The notes under the pieces: model-generated
The model's database searches: none
What the model was told of the DNA's origin: nothing
Seen by the model: only the letters and a program-made list of their open reading frames with translations
NCBI GenBank assembly: GCA_022264855.1
Contig: JABYQU010000106.1
Location: 1-10,435 of the forward strand
DNA: 10,435 nt
Reading direction: 5' to 3'
Source of the DNA: Lenzites betulinus
Lineage: Eukaryota > Basidiomycota > Agaricomycetes > Polyporales > Polyporaceae
Shown here: positions 6,635-10,435 of the stretch, piece by piece
How positions within the stretch are numbered: the first letter of the stretch is position 1
How the letters are laid out: every line of letters starts with the position of its first letter
Made by a program: the position numbers and the translations under genes

Positions 6635-9208
6635 TCACCAGAAGCGCGTGCTGTCTGGCCGGAACCCGTTCGCCATCCGCATCAGCACCGCGTTGCCCGT
6701 CAGACTCGACCACTGCCACAAGACTCGTCAGCGGACATAAGGCAATAAACGGAAAGAAAGATGACGCACCCCGTTGCCGATGAATACTTGCGCGCGCTGT
6801 GCGATGAGCATGTCCACCGCCTGCGCGACGTACTTCTGCTCCCAATTGAGCACCAAGTCCCGACTCGCCGACACACTCTCCCAGCGTCCCATCCCCTCCA
6901 GCGCCTCCTTCAGCTCCGCGATCCACTCCTTGTCCGCATTCGTCATCACATACACATGCTTCAAGCCCCTCGCCGCCTCCGTCGCCGCGACCTCCGCGAC
7001 GCGGCGCACGATCTGCGCGACGCCCGGAAAGCAGTGCGCCATGTAGATCTCCACGTTCTCCGGCGTGTTCTCGCCCCAGCTGCCGCCCTGGGGCGGATCG
7101 AAGCGGTCGGGCAGCTCGGGGAGCGTGTTGTACGCGAGGTACGTCGACGACCAGCGCGCAAGGTGCTCGCAGTGGCCCGCGTAGTCGCCGCGGCGCACGT
7201 GCAGCACGAGCAGCCCGGGGATCTCGGCGTAGCGCGCGGCGGCGGGCAGCGCGAGCGGCACGGCGGAGAGCGGCGGCTCGAGCACGGCGGTGGGCGCGAA
7301 GACCTCGCGGTTGTTGTCGAACGCGAGCTCGACGAGCGCGGAGTGCGCGAAGTGCGTGAGTATGGGCGATTTGCGGTATTCGGGCCACACCTCGTGCATC
7401 GCGTCCTTGTCGCCGAATGTTCTACGCGCGCGCGGAGGGAGTTAGCATTTTAGGTCGCGAGGGGACAGGCGCGGGGGGACGTACACCCAGCTGTAGGGCG
7501 GGCCGCCGTCGCCGCCGGCCTCGACGCACTGCACGTTGTCGAGCGCGCGCAGCTTGTCGACCCAGCCGGTCGTGACCGCGCCGACGTACCAGGACGGGAT
7601 GTGGTCGTGCACGTCTACGCGGGGCACGACGTGCGCGCGGTCGTCGCAGATGTGGTGCCAGTACTCCTCCGAGACGGCGAGCGGGGCGGGGTCGCCCGCG
7701 GGCCATGCGCCGCCTACGATCGGACCTGCGGGGAAGAGGCCGTGTGTGAGCGCGGGAATCGGTGAATCATGGACGGTGGATGCGCGCGGGTCAAGGCCTG
7801 GACTGATTTGATGCTGCGCGCCTCTGTGCTAGGAAACAACGTTGCATGACGATCTCACAGAGCCCACGAGAGAGCGAGAGCGACCGGCACGGTAGCCCCT
7901 GCTGGTGTCCCCTTTGATGTCATTGAGTGTATGCGCAGGGTCGAGGGAGGCCTCAAATTCCAGGTTATGATCGTCGAGATCCTCTCCACTGACATTGAGG
8001 CACATGAGCAGTGCAGAGGTCTCTTCGTCGAGCGGCAGGGCGGCGCGAGGCAGAAATAATATTCCTTGCTAATCAGAGCAAGGCTCTCCACCCTCACAGC
8101 TTTAGGATGAGATTTGTGCGCTATGGCATCCCTTATGCAACAAAATCCTAACCTTGGAAGCTTCAAGACGAGCAAGGAAACGCGCCACCGCGGGGCCGTT
8201 CGAGTGATGCATTTCATAGGGTGGGAAGGGGCTGTATAACGCGGCCAACGGTAGCGGCTCAGACGAGAGGCGCAACGTGCCAGGACCTGCCATGCGCGAC
8301 GAGAACCCCTACCCTTCTATACGAATGCCACCAGACCTTACAGAGCGCTTCTCTGCCTTGGTTTTTCGCACTCCGACGTGCCCAAAGAGGACGCGCTCTA
8401 TAAGGTCTGGTGGCGAGACTAGGACTTTGGATGTGCGCGGGAGGCGTGCGAAGGCCAAGGCCTGGACTAATTTGATGCTGCGCGCCTCCCTCTGCGCTAG
8501 GAAACAACGCTGCTGGCGCATATACCGCGTCCCTGGCCTGCTGGCGGCGATCGCGGACGAATGGAAGGGGGCTTACCTCGGATGAGCGCGGTGAGGGGGA
8601 CGCGCGACGGGATGGGCTTTCCGCTGTAATCGGCGTAGTCCTCCGCGTGGTTATCGTTCCACGTGTAGTTGTAGAACACGAAGCTGGAAGGCGAGCAAAA
8701 CAGCGTCAGAATGCAGTTGCAGGGAAGACGTCGAGGACGACGTACGCGCGGTTTGCCTGGTGGGCGAGGAAGGCGTTGAGAAGGACCTCTTGCATGATGT
8801 TGCCCCAGCCCGACCCTGGCACCGGTATCACACGCCTGCATAAATCAGTCTGGGGGACGACGCACCCTTGCTGTGTCCGGGGATCCAGAACATGTTGGGC
8901 TCCGTGGCATGCGAGGCGGCGTTCCAGTGGTGTTGAGGCAGCCGATGCTCGTACTGGTGGTACTGGCCGTAGAGCGGGGGCAGCCTCAGGCCCGCCCATC
9001 GGGGCGTCGTCTGGTCGATCTCTGGGAAGGGCGAGACTTCGACGGCGGCCTCGCGGCGGACGTAGAGGGTGCGGAGGAGAAGCGAAAAGAACACGAAGCC
9101 AGTCACGCCAAAGACGAGGTAGCGGCGGGCGATGAAGCGGAGGCAGAGAACGGCGGTGTTTGGGGATGCGTGGAAGCCGGCGGCGTCCTTGCGGGTGGTG
9201 GGCAGCAT
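6635..9208 (-). CDS. O-fucosyltransferase-like type II membrane glycosyltransferase (six exons)
   Basis: Predicted exons on the minus strand: 9208-8866, 8815-8746, 8683-8577, 7725-7485, 7421-6770 and 6712-6635; every phase agrees and the total is 496 residues plus TGA. Introns are 50, 62, 851, 63 and 57 bp. Residues about 30-46 (YLVFGVTGFVFFSLLLR) form one membrane anchor after a short basic N-terminus, so a Golgi/ER lumenal catalytic domain is expected. The domain shows PGHSKGSGWGN (about 110-120, nucleotide-binding-loop type), an NYT sequon at 143-145, GPIVGG at 174-179, HVRRGD at 328-333 (the POFUT-family signature, expected to contact GDP-sugar) and a C-terminal VFIGNGWSSLTGN (about 465-478). 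The length suits a full-length fungal member. The reaction, probably transfer of fucose or a related sugar from a GDP-sugar to protein or glycan, is inferred from the family; the acceptor is unknown. Intron 1 skips an earlier TATGCAG because only the later GTGCCAG keeps the frame. The start at 9208 has a pyrimidine-rich leader. Confidence 0.9.
7778..7845. repeat. intronic direct repeat, copy 1
   Basis: Matches 8429-8513. The 33-bp core (7792-7824, starting CAAGGCCTGGACT) differs from 8456-8488 at one base, and both copies continue to a shared CTAGGAAACAACG. This copy lacks two short segments present in the other. Confidence 0.8.
8327..8414. repeat. intronic hairpin with 22-bp arms (MITE-like or small-RNA precursor-like)
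   Basis: Arms 8327-8348 and 8393-8414 pair at 21 of 22 positions (mismatch C8341 with A8400), enclosing a 44-base loop that itself holds GCAC/GTGC complementarity. It lies within the glycosyltransferase intron, 14 bases before repeat copy 2, and would be transcribed with the pre-mRNA. No target-site duplication is visible. Function is unknown. Confidence 0.75.
8429..8513. repeat. intronic direct repeat, copy 2
   Basis: Second, longer copy of the repeat. Removing one copy plus the interval (about 651 bp) would leave an intron of about 200 bp, so this pair probably marks an insertion or a duplication that enlarged the intron. Confidence 0.8.
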
Positions 9209-9350
9209 GGCGAGACGACGGCGAGAGGGAGAAGGGCGTGCTACTGCGGGCGAGCGCCCCCGCAGAGAGACGGTCGGGGACGGGGAGTGGCGATCACTGG
9301 CAAGCGCGGGCGAGCCGTGTTCGGCGGCTGTGCTGCGATCAATATCGCCT
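9209..9350 (-). promoter_or_regulatory. leader and probable core promoter of the glycosyltransferase
   Basis: Read on the minus strand, about 35 bases directly before the ATG are pyrimidine-rich (CCCTTCTCCCTCTCGCCGTC), common before fungal start codons. An AT-rich GATATT sits about 130 bases upstream of the ATG in otherwise GC-rich DNA and may act as a weak TATA element. No known factor site is recognised with confidence. Confidence 0.4.
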
Positions 9351-9555
9351 GGACTGCGCGCGCACGTCCACTGCCCGTCGCGAGAGTCCTCCGCTGGGCT
9401 CTTCCCTCGCTCTCCTCGCGACTGCCCGCCGCGCGATCGATCGGCGCGCTGCTTCTCTCTGACGTCACCCCACGGCCGGCCTCTGCCAGTGCCTGGCGTA
9501 CGCAGCGCAGGCTGCCACGACGAGAATCGCGGACTCGGACTCGGGGCGGGTCATT

Positions 9556-9715
9556 GTATTCGACGGTGGTGCTAGGAGGGTACTCGACGGGAGACGGGGA
9601 GTGTACTCAGGGAGTGTACTCGCGGGGAGTTTATTCGACGAGAGTGCTAGCCTAGCGTATTCAACAGGGAACTCAGTCGACGCGGGAGAGCATTCGCAAA
9701 CGCGCAGAATAGCGG
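9556..9715. repeat. degenerate short tandem repeat (GTACTCG-type minisatellite)
   Basis: About eight loosely spaced copies of GTAYTCGACGGGAG-like units occur, for example GTATTCGACGG (9556), GTACTCGACGGGAG, GTGTACTCAGGGA, GTGTACTCGCGGGGA, TTATTCGACGAGAG, GTATTCAACAGGGA and CAGTCGACGCGGGAGAG. Spacing varies from 13 to about 25 bases. It lies between two possible divergent promoters, so it may be a cluster of regulatory sites, or only a decaying minisatellite. Confidence 0.6.
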
Positions 9716-9937
9716 ATTCGCAGTGAATATACGCGCATATATACGAGAGAGAGACCGTGCAGACCAGCGCAGATCGCGAAATTGCACAAGTCCGCAAATA
9801 GACGCCCGCCACTCTCCCGCGCCCACAACCTCCCGCAGCTCGCCTCGCCTCTCTTGCCTCCACACCGCCACCAAGTCCACCTCCCCTCGCGTCCTCTCCC
9901 GCCCTTGCGCCGACTGCCCGCGTACTGCTCTCGCGAT
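9716..9937 (+). promoter_or_regulatory. candidate rightward promoter (TATA-like element and CT-rich tract)
   Basis: CATATATAC at 9736-9744 is followed by a GA-rich run, then about 100 bases of C/T-rich sequence (9810-9910), then an ATG at 9938. This order is typical of fungal core promoters. The supporting gene body is not evident, which limits confidence. Confidence 0.35.
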
Positions 9938-9950
9938 ATGAACATCTCAG
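9938..9950 (+). CDS. possible 13-base first coding exon of a rightward gene
   Basis: ATGAACATCTCAG is followed directly by a strong GTGAGT donor (9951-9956), downstream of the TATA/CT-rich stretch. Tiny first exons are common in basidiomycetes. No convincing acceptor or continuing coding exon is visible before the repeat at 10161, so this may be the start of a gene continuing beyond the window, a gene broken by the repeat, or chance. Confidence 0.2.
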
Positions 9951-9956
9951 GTGAGT

Positions 9957-10160
9957 CCTCGCATAAACAGTGCCGGACTCGTCAACGCACCGCGGACGCC
10001 GGCCTCGAACATGCCGCGGAAGCCCCCCGAGCGCGGCAAGACTCTTCGGCGCGGAGCACGCGTTGTAATGCGACCCCGCACCGTGCTTGATACGCGCACA
10101 GTGGACAAACATCGCACCTCTGCAATTGTATGAGGACCGCGGCCGCCGCCCTGTCCCACT
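9957..10160. other. no supportable feature
   Basis: GC-rich sequence between the possible first exon and the right-hand repeat. If the preceding GTGAGT is real, part of this is intron. A plus-strand ATG near 10010 opens a short basic frame without recognisable domain. Confidence 0.3.
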
Positions 10161-10435
10161 GAGTCTGTGCACGGAGCACGCCCGTAGGCTTGAGTCGGAC
10201 GCGCAGCGAGCGCTGTGAGCGACACTGTGCAGTGCATGGTACCGGCTGTGATACCACAATGGTCAGTACATCCGGAGTACACTATGCAATGATATACGTA
10301 CATCGCCGGCCTCCGCGCAGAGCACGTGCGCCCTCCCGCCTGCCCGCTTGTCCTCCGGAGCGCCCGCGCTGTCGCATCACAGTACTTACCGCTCTCAGCC
10401 AGCGAAAACTGAATGAGTGCCGGGCGCCGGATGTT
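10161..10435. repeat. right copy of the dispersed direct repeat
   Basis: Same element and orientation as at the left edge. It begins GAGTCTGTGCACGG, shares GGCTTGAGTCGG, and then a block ending GCTGTCGCATC at 10378. Similarity seems to continue beyond that (CAGTAC then CCGC/CAGCGA) to the window end. The two copies start 10160 bases apart. Confidence 0.6.

Larger units (their letters stand above)
7726..8576 (-). other. 851-bp intron 3 of the glycosyltransferase, carrying repeats and a hairpin
   Basis: Donor GTAAGC (8576-8571) and acceptor CCCCGCAG (ending 7726), with CTCAC about 20 bases upstream of the acceptor. Splicing joins ALIR|G to GPIVGG in frame, so the boundaries are secure. The other four introns are 50-63 bp. 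The extra length is explained by a direct repeat about 650 bp apart and the sequence between its copies. No coding domain is seen inside on either strand. Confidence 0.85.

Noticed and set aside
6555..7453. Long open frames overlapping the glycosyltransferase exon in other frames and on the plus strand (up to 277 residues)
   Set aside because: They are Arg/Ala-rich shadows of the true coding frame, which contains HVRRGD and is joined correctly by introns on both sides.
8873..10259. Large open frames on both strands over the upstream region of the glycosyltransferase (260 and 264 residues)
   Set aside because: Composition is Arg/Ser/Ala-rich and low in complexity, one overlaps the minisatellite, and neither shows motifs or splice support.

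Overview
The window looks like nuclear DNA of a GC-rich filamentous basidiomycete (Agaricomycete type). Three things point there: a gene split by short introns of 50-63 bp with GTRNGT donors and C-rich branch and acceptor signals; a pyrimidine-rich tract directly before its ATG; and a product of the POFUT-like glycosyltransferase type common in mushrooms and polypores. There are no bacterial-type operons, ribosome binding sites, rRNA, tRNA or CRISPR arrays. Most of the window is non-coding or repetitive.

Layout, left to right. 1-260 holds one copy of a dispersed repeat whose second copy, in the same orientation, begins at 10161 and runs off the right edge. 1104-1702 is a decayed coding region whose frame joins across a well-formed intron but has two in-frame stops. 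1788-1904 carries a small GC hairpin and a near-perfect palindrome with 27-bp arms. From about 2300 to about 5300 lies a satellite array: about 155-160 bp monomers grouped in threes into units of about 460-485 bp, a higher-order repeat. The units in the middle are most alike and the flanking ones decay outward. 5464-6204 (+) is a tentative three-exon gene of unknown function, and 6091-6535 (-) is a frameshifted fragment of a proline/tyrosine-rich protein with a lysine-rich tail.

The one gene I am confident of is 6635-9208 on the minus strand: six exons and 496 residues, a type II membrane protein with an O-fucosyltransferase-like GT-B domain (HVRRGD signature). Its fourth intron is 851 bp, more than ten times its siblings, and contains a long direct repeat about 650 bp apart and a strong hairpin with 22-bp arms. 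Upstream, 9209-9937 looks like an intergenic control region: a pyrimidine-rich tract for the minus-strand gene, a degenerate TACTC minisatellite at 9556-9715, and a TATA/CT-rich stretch facing right towards a possible very short first exon at 9938.

The genes do not form an evident pathway or cluster. The main interest is structural: a nucleosome-length satellite with higher-order organisation beside an apparently intact secretory-pathway glycosyltransferase gene, and the same repeat at both ends of the window. All repeat identities are estimates by eye.
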